NCBI RefSeq assembly: GCF_028009165.1
Contig: NC_079241.1
Span: 5,208,001 to 5,272,000 of the forward strand
DNA length: 64,000 bases
Origin: Akanthomyces muscarius
Taxonomy: Eukaryota; Ascomycota; Sordariomycetes; Hypocreales; Cordycipitaceae
Direction of reading: 5' to 3'
Position 1 is the first letter of the stretch. Every line of letters starts with the position of its first letter. This document shows, piece by piece, positions 22,577-34,105 of the stretch. The position numbers and the translations under genes were made by a program. The notes beneath the pieces are model-generated. The model worked only from the letters and a program-made list of their open reading frames with translations. It made no database searches and was not told the DNA's origin.

Positions 22577-22837
22577 GCTGGCAAGGTCTGTATTTTTTTT
22601 GTATTTTTTTTTTTTTTGGTCTGCTGGTAGGTCCCTTTGCTCTGCGTTGGACAGAACCCTTTGATCTCCAGTTGGCGCTTGGAAGGAGGATGAAACTCTG
22701 TTTACAGTCCCCCTTTAATCTCTTCCTTCTTCTTTTTTGATTGCAGTGTGCATGTAATTTTTCTGCCTAAAGACTGTGTGGCGAGATGCGGCAATCGAAG
22801 TTGAAGGGATGAGGAACATGTGAGGTCGTGTTTGTTG

Positions 22838-22917
22838 GAGCGCTGTAACATGTAGGAACGATTGTGTAAATTCTAGTTTTCTGGGCTTTCTGAGCCTAGC
22901 GCCACGCCGCTTTAACC
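22838..22917 (+). repeat. Left terminal inverted repeat
   Basis: Outer 39 bp nearly identical to the inverted right end. The inner part diverges and ends with the shared CCACGCCGCT block. Confidence 0.75.
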
Positions 22918-23157
22918 TTCATTTTTTTTTTTACACTAAGACACAGGACTTAGAGCATAGGTACTTAGTCCACATCTCTACCTCACTAGACAGCGCTATA
23001 CTATATAAGAGAGTACTATATTATACATAAAAGCATAGTCTAAAGAGCAATTAATTCTTTAAAATTATAGTATATTCTAGTAAAAGTAGAATAAAATTTC
23101 TAGATTTAATAAATATTTACAGCTATATTACCTATTAGCTGTGTACCTTGTTTGCTG

Positions 23158-23240
23158 TAATAGAGCGGCGTGGAGTTTGGCCTAAAATCGCCTAGCCTGA
23201 CCTAGAATTTACAAAATCGTACCTACATGTTACAGCGCTC
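23158..23240 (-). repeat. Right terminal inverted repeat
   Basis: Reverse complement partner of the left repeat; ends 213 bp before the ATG of the downstream gene. Confidence 0.75.
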
Positions 23241-23453
23241 AATACCGAACTCGACGTGATTGCTGAGACCTCTCTTTCCTATTTCTCGAATATATTCCGG
23301 CCGTCCCGACCGCGTTATGAGTCGCTTAGCTGCCTTCCACTACATCGCACATTAACAACATCGATCCCCCTACACCATCGCCCCCGCAATCGGGCGCAAC
23401 CGTTGTCGTCGGAGACCGAGCCAGCTTGCCATTCATATTGCTCACTAGGTTGC

Positions 23454-24988
23454 ATGGTCGAGATCGAGTCACATATGGATTTCAACAGCTCCTCGCCCTT
23501 CCCGGAAGGGGTCATCTCCTTTCTGGATACGGATTTGTACAAGCTTACCATGCAATGCGCCGTCTTCAAGTACTTCAAGGACGTCCCCGTCACCTATGCC
23601 TTTACAAATCGCACACCAGAGAAGAGGCTATCCAGAGCTGGCTACAGGTGGCTACATGAGCAGATTACCAGTAGGTACCATTGTCCACTGCCAAAACTCC
23701 AATTACGAGCCCCTTGCTAACCCGCGACAACAGAGCTTGGCAATATTTCCTTGTCCAACGAAGAGTACAAGTTCCTCGAGCAGCATTGTAAATACCTAAG
23801 CGCCGACTACCTAGAGTTCCTGAAGGAGTTCCGGCTGCGACCAAGAGATCAAGTCTCCATCACCTTCCACCCTATCGGTGCAGACACCGGCAGCGACAAC
23901 GATCTCGGCGACGTTGAGGTCAGCATCGCGGGTACATGGTCGGATACCATCCTCTACGAGATTCCCTTTCTGGCGCTGACCTCGGAGGCGTACTTCCGCT
24001 TCATGGATACCGATTGGGACTACGAGGGGCAGGAAGAGAAGGCCTTTGAAAAGGGCATGCGGCTCCTCGAAACGGGCTGCATCCTGTCGGAATTCGGTAC
24101 CCGCCGCCGCCGCGACTACCATACACAGGCGCTCGTCTTCCGCGGCCTGGTCAAGGCCTCCAAGGAAGCGGCCGCCAAGGGATACCCGGGTGAGCTCTCC
24201 GGCACGAGCAATGTGCACCTGGCCATGCGTTTCGGCATCCCGCCGGTCGGCACCGTCGCACACGAGTGGTTCATGGGCACGGCGGCCATCTTTGACGACT
24301 ACAAGCACGCCACGGAGGAGGCCCTGCGACACTGGGTGGGATGCTTTGGCTCCAGCCTCTCCATTGCCCTGACGGATACCTTTGGCACGCCCGAGTTCCT
24401 CAACGCCTTTAGTCTGCCCGCGCGCACCACAGACGGCGGCGTGTCCGAGGCCGCGCTGCGCAACGACGACGGGTCGACCAAGACGTACGCGGAGCTCTTC
24501 ACCGGCGTTCGACAAGACTCGGGCGACCCCAAGGAGTACGTCAAGCTCATGCGCAAGTACTACGATTCGCAGGGCATCAAGGAAAAGGTCATTGTCTTTT
24601 CAGACTCTCTCGATGTTGACAAGTGCCTCGAGTATAAAAAGGTGGCGGAAGAGCATGGCTTCCTGCCGCGCTTCGGCGTTGGCACCTTCTTGACGAACGA
24701 CTTCACGCATCTCAAGACGGGCACCAAGTCCTTGCCGCTGAACATCGTCATCAAGCTGAGCTCAGCTGCCGGGCGGCCAGCTATTAAGATTAGGTACGTC
24801 GATGAAGCGGCCCATTCGGCGCTCTGCCATGTCTCACCACTAACTCCTCATGCAGTGACAACATTGAGAAGAATACCGGCGACAAGGAGCTGATTCAAAA
24901 GGTCAAGGAGCAAATTGCGTACGTCGAGAATACGTGGGAAGAAGGCAAGGAGGACGCCAGATGGGGCAAAGAAGAGCCCAGCAAATAG
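23454..24988 (+). CDS. NPT1: Nicotinate phosphoribosyltransferase (NAD salvage)
   Basis: Three exons: 23454-23670, 23734-24793 and 24856-24988, giving 469 aa. Introns are 63 and 62 nt with GTAGGT and GTACGT donors and GCTAAC/ACTAAC branch sites. The enzyme makes nicotinate mononucleotide from nicotinic acid and PRPP, the first step of the Preiss-Handler pathway. Visible landmarks are SFLDTDLYKLTMQ (about 24-36), EFGTRRRRDYHTQ, SGTSNVHLAMRFGIPPVGT and AHEWFMG (about 228-251, with the His that is phosphorylated in characterised family members), GVRQDSGDP, VIVFSDSLDVDKC and FGVGTFLTND. Length is normal for the fungal enzyme. ATG 23454 is chosen because upstream in-frame sequence (ATT at 23256 onward) has no homology; MDFN at 23475 is a close alternative. 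The inverted-repeat element ends 213 bp upstream. Confidence 0.95.
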
Positions 24989-25325
24989 CTGTCGCTATTT
25001 AGCGACAGTGCTTTGGATACTCGGGCAGTCTTGGCGTGGTCGCGAACTAAGACTAGAATTATATTCATCGTTGGCATTTGAGGATCAATTTTTTTAGCAT
25101 CGTATAATTAATAACGAAAGTGATTGACGAAGTGAATTTCAACTGAGTTTTGAGGAGAAATGTCGTTGTTGCCGTACGTGTGACGTAGTGTCGAGGCAAC
25201 AAATTCGCATCAGGCTAATAGCACTCAGAAAATCCTAGTAAAATGTGTATACATGTGTTGTAAAAATACTGAAGAAAGGAAGGTGGGGGTATCAATGTCA
25301 AAATTAAAGAAAAAAGTCTTGTCCA
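24989..25325. other. Convergent 3' intergenic region
   Basis: AT-rich 3' flanks of the phosphoribosyltransferase gene and the next, minus-strand gene. No gene is seen. Confidence 0.6.
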
Positions 25326-27533
25326 TCATTCGTCCTCCTCGTGTCCATCGTTAAAGACTGTAGGGTTCCAGGCCAGGAACTGACCCAGATCCTCGCTTAG
25401 GTTGCAGCTCATCCTCGGGGCGCTGTGAGACGCGTTTTTTGGGGAAAACTCCCCATCTTCGGCAGGCAGGCCGTAGGTTTCGAGTCCGAGCTCGATCTCT
25501 GTCACCACGGGGATGGGGTCCGAGCAGTGCTCGTCCCGACCAGGTGCGGAGGCGGCGTTGCGCTCGGCCTGGCCAAAGGACCAGCTCTGCATCTTGGCAA
25601 ACGGCGATCGGTCCGGGCTGGCCGGCATGGGCAGGTCAGCGTCCGAAATCGTCGACGAGCTCGAGGCGCTGCTGCGCGATGACTCCATGCTGCACGACGT
25701 CCTGTCGGCGGCCTTGCGGGTACGTCCCGACTTGACCAGCGTGCCGTGGGACTCGAAGCCAAACTCGTCGAACCAGTCGCCCAGCTCGTCGGCCATGGCG
25801 TTGGCTTCGTCCTGGGCCATGCCAGAGGCGAGGCCGTCGGCATCGCACAGGACCGACGAGTGGAACTTGGGCCAGTCCACGTTCTGGTCGGCGCCGTCTT
25901 GCGCGCCGTCTTCTGCCGGTGTGGCCTTGGGGCTCTTGTGCTGGAACTCGATGTGGCCGTGGCGGAACAGAGGGCTTGCCTTGGAGTAGGCCGTGCCGAC
26001 GAGGCACAGGGAGTCGCGCGTCGTCGCGGCCTTTGCCTTGGCGCCCAAGCGTGTCGACTTGGGCGACAGCTTAATCAAGCTGCTCTTGCGCCGGCGGCGG
26101 TCGCCCTCGGCGGAGGCGACGAGCATTTCGGGTATGGGGGCGAGCTGGGACGTGCGCGCGCGGGCCCCAAACCTGGCAGGGTTCTTGGGCGGAGGAGGAG
26201 GTGGCGGAGAGCCCTCGACTGAGAGCGGGCGCGCCTCAGCTGCATGCTCTGCCGAGACCATGCCTGCGGGCGGGGGCTGGGTGCCTTCTGGCTCGGTTGC
26301 TAGGTTGCATTTGTCCTCGAATTCATGGCTGAGCTCCTCGTCATCAGCCTCGTCCATGTCGTCCGGTTCTGCAAAGACAGAGTCCGTGCCCATCCACGCC
26401 ATGACCGAGTTGGGAAGCATGTCCCGGTGGTACATTTGCGAGGCAGTCAGATTCTGACTGTCTGTCGCGTACAAAGAAAATTTCGAATCGGTAGAATGAC
26501 GCTGTGTTTGCTGCTGACAAGACTGTCTCTTGGCCGCCGTGATGGAGCTGTTGCGGTGGTGGGGAGTGTGTTCCTCCAACTGATCCGAGTAGATGGATGA
26601 TAGACTGCTGGTGACGGATATGCGCTTAGAGGCCCGGCTGGTCAGCAGATCGCTGACGCTTTGTGAGAGAGTCATCCGTAGCTTGCGTGGCAGTAAAACG
26701 TTTCGCTTGCCCATCTTCTTTGTCGTAGGCGGGCGCGCGGCGTGACCCTTGGTGGAGGTGCTCTGTGATGAATGGATCGAGTTTCTTCGGATGGACCTGT
26801 TGCTATTGATCGAGCTTCTGCGCGCAGTGACAGGAGGAGTGATTCCCTGCCGGCGGCGTCGCACCGAGTTGCCGCGACTCAGAACAAGCATGTCTGGCTT
26901 GGCTTGTGCGACATATGTACTGTAGGTGGCATCAGCCAGTGCCACTCCAACATCCTCAAAGGCGCGATCCGACTGGCGTATCAAGCCCATGATGTTTTCG
27001 TCTGCTGTGTGATCTAGGTGCATCTCATCTGCCACGGCCGCAGAGTCCTCCTCATCATCCTCATCCTCAAAAAGTCCACGAGGAGGGCGTGGCGGTCGCT
27101 GAGGAGCAATGGTGGGAAATTGCCGCTGAGGTATCTCTATGGAGCTGCTTGAGCCATGCAGCGAAGTATCCTTTGTAGAGAGTGAGGAGATGCTGTTGTT
27201 GCTTCTGTGGCTTCCCTTGGAGCTCGAGGCAGCACGGTGTAGGTCCAGTGGGTTTGGCGGGCTCAGGGTAGCTTTAAAGTTGGGATAGTCTGCGAATTGG
27301 AAGAAGATGTGTGACTTGGCGGCCTGGCCTTTGTCTTTTGATGTGCTCCAGGATTTAGAGCGAGAGTGTTGTGTGGATGGAGTTTTTGGCGACGGCGTTG
27401 CTTTTGGTTCTAATGTATACCTGGTGCCGTCTCTCGTAAACTCGATGGGCGCTGGCGTGTTGCTTGGATCCCCAGAGCGTGTCCGGCGGTGCGACAGGCG
27501 GCCCCAGGCGAAACCGAGTGCTGAGTTGTCCAT
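25326..27533 (-). CDS. Unrecognised Ser-rich disordered protein
   Basis: Single exon, 735 aa, starting MDNSALGFAWGRLSHRRTRS and ending with TGA. I do not recognise a named family. The protein is Ser/Arg/Pro-rich throughout. It has a short possibly folded region near residues 44-95 (IEFTRDGTRYTLEP and HIFFQFADYPNF), an acidic patch near 150-165 (EDEDDEEDS), an EDVGVALADATYSTYVAQ segment near 190-205, and a basic region near 265-300. A Trp/Phe/Asp segment (ADELGDWFDEFGFESHG) near 600 is a candidate short binding motif. Many SxS and RRxS sites suggest phosphorylation. No membrane segment or catalytic motif is visible. The ORF length and codon bias support a real gene. A cytosolic signalling or polarity role is only a guess from composition. 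Confidence 0.8.
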   Translation of the reverse strand: MDNSALGFAWGRLSHRRTRSGDPSNTPAPIEFTRDGTRYTLEPKATPSPKTPSTQHSRSKSWSTSKDKGQAAKSHIFFQFADYPNFKATLSPPNPLDLHRAASSSKGSHRSNNSISSLSTKDTSLHGSSSSIEIPQRQFPTIAPQRPPRPPRGLFEDEDDEEDSAAVADEMHLDHTADENIMGLIRQSDRAFEDVGVALADATYSTYVAQAKPDMLVLSRGNSVRRRRQGITPPVTARRSSINSNRSIRRNSIHSSQSTSTKGHAARPPTTKKMGKRNVLLPRKLRMTLSQSVSDLLTSRASKRISVTSSLSSIYSDQLEEHTPHHRNSSITAAKRQSCQQQTQRHSTDSKFSLYATDSQNLTASQMYHRDMLPNSVMAWMGTDSVFAEPDDMDEADDEELSHEFEDKCNLATEPEGTQPPPAGMVSAEHAAEARPLSVEGSPPPPPPPKNPARFGARARTSQLAPIPEMLVASAEGDRRRRKSSLIKLSPKSTRLGAKAKAATTRDSLCLVGTAYSKASPLFRHGHIEFQHKSPKATPAEDGAQDGADQNVDWPKFHSSVLCDADGLASGMAQDEANAMADELGDWFDEFGFESHGTLVKSGRTRKAADRTSCSMESSRSSASSSSTISDADLPMPASPDRSPFAKMQSWSFGQAERNAASAPGRDEHCSDPIPVVTEIELGLETYGLPAEDGEFSPKNASHSAPRMSCNLSEDLGQFLAWNPTVFNDGHEEDE

Positions 27534-30500
27534 TTCGTTGTATGATCGTCAGTTGGGAAACCGGTTGCCGTAGACCATGTCTACTGTAAAGAATTAAGAA
27601 GCTCCAATGCCGCTGTGCAATGTACGTGTTGCCAGTTGTGTTTCTGTCGTGTGGTGGTGGCGGGCACACCGCTGATGTCTTATATGCCAGAGCTTGTTTA
27701 GGCGCTAGACGGTCGACAACGAGGCGCACAGAGTATTTTGTATTTTGTCAACGGTGCTCGGGTGTATTAATGTGGGCAACGTCGTCAGTGAAGAAAGCCT
27801 GTTTACTTGTGGTGGGGAAGGAGGGGATTGATATTGAATTTGCCGGGGTCAGCAGCAGCACGAGACATGTGGCACAGAGGCTTGGTCGAGAGCGGTTTGT
27901 TCTTTTGTGTGTCTTTTCTTTCTCTGTTATTTGAGGCGGAAGCACCCAGACGGCGTGGGAGGGGGTGGGCAGGTCCAATACAAATACCTTTCCCTCTTCA
28001 TCTTACACAGAACATCCACCCATCCACACTTGGATCATCGGCTGGCAGGGCCATGCTCGAACCTGTGCATCCCGAATCCCAAGGATCCCATGGCTCGGCC
28101 ACATCGGGGTTGGGTGTCCTCTTTGTCAGTGGCTGCGCGCTTTTGCTCGCCCAGGATGATGACGGGCGGGTTAGCGCGACTCATGGAGGACCCTTCCCTG
28201 CAGTAGTGCAGTAATAAGAGGCAACTGGCTCCGGCGGAATTCCATACCAGTAATACTAATGGCCGATTACCTACTGGAGGAACAGCCCATTCTCGGTATA
28301 GGGCCGGGGGTGGCCTTGCTCAAGGTGGTGTGAGCCAGCGACTTGAGCGATGCCTAGTATGGCATGTCGCATCGACCCGGCCACCGCTGCCTTCACGTAC
28401 GCAAAAGGGCCGGGGCGGTGGGCGAACGCCACCATCATGCATAATGCCTGCGGCGCTGATACCAGAAGAGCCCCAAGGCTGCCTGGCATTGAGCTGCCAC
28501 AAGTTAGTCCAAAGCTGGCAACTGGCGATTACCCAACGTTGTAGCACAGCTGGGGGGATCGGCAGTCAAGCCCACTGCCAGGTCGTCACGAGCTTGTTTT
28601 CCCGCAATCTACTAATTATAATACCGTGCTGCAACGACTCTTTCCGCTTCTAGGGGACGGGCCGGCGCTTTCGCGACGCGGCCTCCATTCTATAGCTCAT
28701 TCGCTTGTGCTGATCAGCCAAAGGGCTTACAGAGACAAAGGCAGTATGCTGTCCTCATTTGCGCGCACAAAGCCGTTTATTCTTAGACGGCGTGCCAGTG
28801 ACAAATTTCGTTCAATGGCCATTTCCCATTTTTGCTTGCCCGCGAGACACGCACACCCCGGCCCAATCGGTGAGTGTTCTTGGAGTGTGTGACTGGCATT
28901 TGGACCGACCGGTCGCGCCGACAAATCGCCACAGGCAGCCGGGCTCAACCTGTAGGCGAGGTGCATCAATTACGTGACAGTGTGTGTGTGGTGGTTAGAA
29001 TCAGCCCCAAGAATAACCCAATGTTTGCCTGTGCCAGGACAAATGTGTGCTGACCCTGGTGCTGGGCTGCTTGGCTCGAGCGCATGTGAGACCTTCAGCC
29101 GCCCAGAGCGCCCTTTGCACACTTCCTTTTCCCTTCGATTGTTGATGTGCAACGCCTGGGCTGAAGCTGAGGTGGCGGCGGAACAAGTGTTACAATTCCT
29201 CATGAAAGTGGGCCACTTGCTCCCTTTCTTCGACAACCGCCTGCCTTTGCATTGCATCGCCGAGCGTGTATGGATGATCTACCAAGGGTGCAAGAAGCGA
29301 CGCTGACGGGACGGCCGGGCTTCTCCAGCACAATGAATGTCTCAAATGGCCAGGCATGTCTTTGACTCGTCTTTGCCTCACCATCAGTAAGAAGAGTGTG
29401 GTAGCTAATTAATAACAGCATCGACCCGCCGCAGAGGTCTTGCACGCTCGCACTTGGAGTTCCCGCTCCACGCCAGTTGCGCTACCAGTGACTAGTTACA
29501 GCTTGACCTTCCCGATCAAGCCCACTGCAATAGTGCTCACCACCACAATACCAGACGCAACGTGGCCAGTGCCAATCGCGAACTGAAATGGTTGAGACGG
29601 CGCCCGCCATATCAGCAACAGGTAACCAGCCCGGACCGTAGCAGTGAGACATCGCTGGCGGCACTTCTCCAGTACTAATTGCTTGTCTGCGTGAGGCTAC
29701 GTGACACCATTTTCATCGGTCGCGTTCCCCATCAGGTTGGCACCAGGTATCAAAGGATCAGCCCGACAAAGGGATCAATCCCTCTTCCTTGCCAAAGGAA
29801 TAAACTCCCCTTCCTTTGAGGAACCGACCCAGGCTCCGTCACTGGTGTCATTCTCGGAATGATTAGCCCTGGGTCCCTGGCGTCATCTCTATTGCCCTTC
29901 CACCAATCTGGGCAGGATAATCGCACTCTCAAGGCTGACACCGGCAGTCACACACACCACAAAGCCTCAAAGCTGGGACCAAAAGCTGACTCAGGCTGGC
30001 TTCACAAACTGACCCGCGCGACTGAGTGTGGGTGTGGTCAGAAGCGTCCCAGCTGAGGGCCGGGTTTGCCTTGCTGTAGATTTGTTGGAAGCCTTGCCAT
30101 GTGATGTGCAGTCGCTGTTTCTTGCCCTGGATGGATTTACCGCGCCATTGACGATTATTCGCCCGCCAGCCCGGGGTTGCGCGAGCCTTATTTCATGTCC
30201 TGGGGGCCGTAGGCGGCGATCCACCCGTGATCCTAGAAATCCCGCCGAACGAGGCTCTAAATCCACCCTTGCTTACACCGGCGACTGCCACATGGGTCAG
30301 ATCGCCGCACGACATCCATTGACGGAAACTTCTTGGCTGACAGGTTATCACGGTTGTCGATGAATAAACGGTGCCCAACGTCATTCTCGGGTCAGTGACA
30401 AGTTTTATGGCAGCTTTTCTGCCTTGCATGCTCATCAACGGTGAATCGTGAGGCCTACTGGTAGACTTGGCATCGCGAGCCAGCAGTGAATTTTAACGAG

Positions 30501-31699
30501 ATTGACAGCTCTGGCTGGCCTCTTAACCGCTAGGCTCATGATGACGCTGTGGCTACCACAATAGTCATACAAGGTACAGGGCATCCTAGTCCGGTCCAAA
30601 ACCGACAGCCTTTACGATATCATCCTTCCTGAAGCCGGGGAATCGCCCTCTCTATCGGGATTGCAAGGGTTACTGGGCTATAACCCGGTCTTTGCTATGC
30701 CCAACTGAAGAAAGTATGACTGGCTTCTGTTCTTGCAGGGTCAGAGGTTGTGCGGTTCGTGTAGACGACCTTGATAGACGGGTACTCGATTCTGCGCTGA
30801 TTTAGCTCGGAAGTTCGCGACATTTCACCGCACTCGTGCTCATCTGATCGTTTTTCAAGGTAGAGAAGTTCTTGTTTAGCTGTAGTTTTTCCCCGTTAGT
30901 GTTTAACTTACATCACCCACCGGACCGTGCCTGGACCCGGCAATTGCTGGCTCAAGTACGGTACAAGACAGCGCTAGAATTGACCAACCCACGTTGCCTC
31001 CGTGATTTGAAAGGGTATAATAGCTGGCGTCAAAGACACTTACTTACTTACTCAGTCACTTGAAGAATGGAAACAAAAGTTAGCCACATTCGATGATTTA
31101 ATGAACTCCTGATTTCTACTCTCGAGCTACTTTGCCAGCCCTCATTCAAGTGTGCTCACAGCACCTAGCCGTAGTTGGCTTCGCTGTGCTATCCGATTAC
31201 CATGGCGTAACGTACCACACAATAGTTTATAAAATTATGAACTAAGTCTTAGTCAGTACCCAGTATCGATCGTAACTTGTCTTTGCATTTTCTTTCCCCG
31301 GCGGGCTATGGTCACAGGATGAACAGGTAGTTTAACCTCAACTTCTCGGGAGCCTCCACCTCGCGGCCTCTTTGAAATAAAGACACAACCCAAAAAGAAG
31401 AAGAAGAAGCAAACAAATTTAGACGTGAGGCATGTGTATCAACATACATGACTGCTTCTTTATCTGAGAGAATAGCGAGACAAGCAGAAATCCTCTCTGC
31501 AGAACCGCCGCGCTCAACCTCAACCCAGTCGTGACACAAGTGCATCACCTTGAGCGTTCCTCCGCGTCGATGCAGCCGAGGCAGAGGTTCACTTCTGTGG
31601 GGATATAATGAACTTGTCTGGATTGATTTTGGAAGATGCAATCCATAGAACTTCAGTCTGTGCTTTCCTTTGAGACCTTCTGACGTCTCGGCGGCGCCG

Positions 31700-31850
31700 C
31701 CAGACCGGGATCTACCAACCTCAATTCTTCCACATTCTGAGGATAGTTCCAAATCTCGCAATCAACACAAGCAAGGTGGCCACAGGCGAAGCAATCATGA
31801 CAAGCCGCCTTTTTTTTCGCTGCACAAATGGCAAATCCAGCCGCAGCGCT
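31700..31850 (-). pseudogene. Possible relic of a small Cys/His zinc-binding protein
   Basis: A minus-strand frame reads CHDCFACGHLACVDCEIW followed by a Pro/Arg/Lys-rich stretch, a C-x2-C-x2-CGH-x2-C-x2-C pattern like that of small fungal zinc-ribbon proteins. The ORF around it is only 74 codons, starts nowhere convincing and has no continuation that I can splice. It could equally be a chance ORF. Confidence 0.25.
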
Positions 31851-32132
31851 GAAATGCGAGGAGTTTACACGCTGCACTGCCGTGACAGTAGCCTTTGATC
31901 ACGCGCTGATCAACAGCTCTGATCACACACCGCCACGCGGCAAATTATGCAGGGGTGTGACCAGCAGACACAAACCCCGGTAACCTTCAAGAATCTGTGG
32001 GTAGTGGAGGTGGTCATCAAGAGAGACCAATGTAATTCCGGCACTATGGCCGCAAATATAGCTATATACCAAGCTTGTGCGCATTTCGTCGGCTCCCTTA
32101 GATGAGTAGCCTCTTCTGTGTTCGATCAGTAC

Positions 32133-32195
32133 TTTGTTCTGTTGGATGAGTAGTTTGCTCTGTTGGAGAAAGAGTTTGTTCTGTTGAATCAGTAG
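32133..32195 (+). repeat. 21-bp minisatellite, three copies
   Basis: Three head-to-tail 21-bp units beginning TTTGTTCTGTTGGATGAGTAG, with a degenerate fourth copy just upstream (about 32110-32132). Confidence 0.8.
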
Positions 32196-34105
32196 TGATC
32201 ATGAAAGACATCGATCAAAGGCTGCACAATAACGTTTTGGGTATGCTTTGTTTACATCGACAGAGGGTGGTTCACAAAAGCAATGCATTAGCTGCGCTGC
32301 TAAGCTTAGAGTAAAAGGAAGTGATTCACGAAAACAAAGGAAGTCTTAGTCGGGTTTTTGTTTGTTCCAAGACAATTTTTAGCGCTGCAGACTCGTGCTG
32401 AAAGGAAGCTGTAGGTGATACGCAGACACTTTATAACCTTGATGTTGTACTAGCTTTGTTATTTGTATGTAGAGTAAGCTTTTGCTAATGCTTCATCGTG
32501 GATAGGCAACCGAAACATGTGTCTCGGTCTTCGTCATTCTGTATGCCTCGCCAGCAGCTGTTGTTCTCTAAACTTCTTCGCTTTGTCGATGTACCTCTCG
32601 AAGCTCAAGTCGGCGTTTTTCCTCGGTCGGCTATCTGTACGCCGACATGAGACCCCCAAGACAGAAGCCCACCGAATAAGCCCATCCAGAGTGGTAGGCT
32701 TTCGCCGATGCGAGAGCTCACTCAGTGTCTTCAAGTAGCGCGTTCCTTGATATTCCCTGGTCTCCGTACTCTCATATCATCTCAGAGACGTCGGTACTCG
32801 ATCGAAACATCGGACAGCGCCTGGCGTAACTATGGTCTTCGGATAGGCGTAAACATTGCTCGTGATCCCGCCACGCAGTCCGTTCTGGAGCCTTGCTTCA
32901 CAGTCTTTGATTTGGTTTGGAGGGTACACTAGATGTGTGACTGGGACTGCTCCATGCAAAGTTTCTCCAACTGAGAAAGATCCGAATGGAGGCGCGTTTC
33001 AATGTGAAAGCTCCATGCCGTCGCGTCTGTCGGGAATGGTGGCAACAGGAGCATTCTCAAATAATATTGTTCGCTTCGCGCATTGCGCGGGAGGTTCCGG
33101 TCTTTAGGAAAGAAGATGCCGCATGCTGCGGCATTCTCGGTTTCGGTGTTTGAGCTGCCGCCTGTGGTTTCTCACGCCCGGGTGCAACGGTGTCACCCGC
33201 GGGTGAGGAGTCGGCGTGTCGTCGTACCGGCTTGCGGCTTCCGATACAATTTGTGAACCACATGGATGCACCAGATATGAGATATTCCGACCATGTACCC
33301 AGTCCAGACGGTTGGTGTCGCGTCAAGTCTGCTGTCGCTTTGTGTAAAAGGATGCTTAGGGAAGCCTCCATATTTGCCACCTTTTTTTTTTCTTATATTG
33401 GAAAAGGCAATATCGGCAGCTGATGCAAGGCGTCACACCCTTGCAGTTTCCGCCTCGTCTTTTGGGGCTTATAAGATGGCTTTTTTCCTGGGCTTGCAAA
33501 TCAATATTCCGGTCCGAGCTGAAAGCCACGCTTGACTCGGTCTAGAGAGGCCAAACTCGCCACCATGAAGCAACGAAAGTATGCAGGAAGATAGATTCGC
33601 GGTTGCATCAAAGCCAACTCGAACAGGAAAAGAGAAGCGACAGCCTAATATTCAAACCATCTGATGAGCAAGGATCTGGACCGCGCCGTGCTACAATTTA
33701 GACTTTCTGACAGTGGTCCCGTTCTCCCTTGAGGTGGATATATATATCAATAGCATGGCGCCACAACACCCTTCTCCCTCTATTGGGCGTCTTCATTCCA
33801 GCCAATGTGCTATCCTCTTCTACTAAAAATGCTACGTCAAATTTATTACGAGTCAGCGGCCGCACACGCAAGTAGCTGGCAGCCGCTATCAAATACGACG
33901 CCGACGGTAGAAATTGACAAGACCGATATGATAGATCATCAGTCCACTTGCCCACTGCTTGCTCTATCATCAGCCAAAAAACATGCAAGATATATGAATA
34001 AAACGTTGGCTGTTTTTGTTTTGTTTGGCGTAGCTCTCTATTTATAACAAGTCGGTCCACACTTCGAAGTCTAAACAGTTTGAAATCGATCTCTTGGCCT
34101 TCGCC

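Larger units (their letters stand above)
22838..23240. mobile_element. MITE-like element with ~80-bp terminal inverted repeats
   Basis: The left end (22838 onward, GAGCGCTGTAACATGTAGG) is the inverse of the right end (to 23240, CCTACATGTTACAGCGCTC). The outer 39 bp differ at only two positions, and a CCACGCCGCT block is shared about 65-75 bp in from each end, so the inverted repeats reach roughly 80 bp with an unaligned middle. The ~240-bp interior is strongly AT- and TA-rich and has no ORF. No transposase is encoded, so it is non-autonomous. AGCGCT next to each end is itself palindromic, so it could be part of the repeat or a 6-bp target-site duplication. The superfamily is not known. Confidence 0.8.
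27534..34105. other. 6.6-kb gene-poor region
   Basis: No intact gene is recognised. The first ~500 bp are probably the leader and promoter of the disordered-protein gene. Contents noted are a 21-bp tandem repeat (32133-32195), a possible zinc-finger gene relic (31700-31850, minus) and a 66-codon minus-strand ORF at 32534-32734 ending RYIDKAKKFREQQLLARHTE that looks protein-like but is unplaced. Stop codons are frequent in all frames elsewhere. Confidence 0.55.

Noticed and set aside
22138..22584. 148-codon ORF overlapping CDC26 in another minus frame
   Set aside because: Pro/Arg-rich shadow; the CDC26 frame carries the conserved N-terminus.
30440..30545. tRNA-like D-arm (GAGCCTAGCGGTTAAGAGG) on the minus strand
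   Set aside because: No B-box with a pairing T-stem follows at a proper distance and the acceptor ends do not pair; at most a decayed tRNA-derived sequence.
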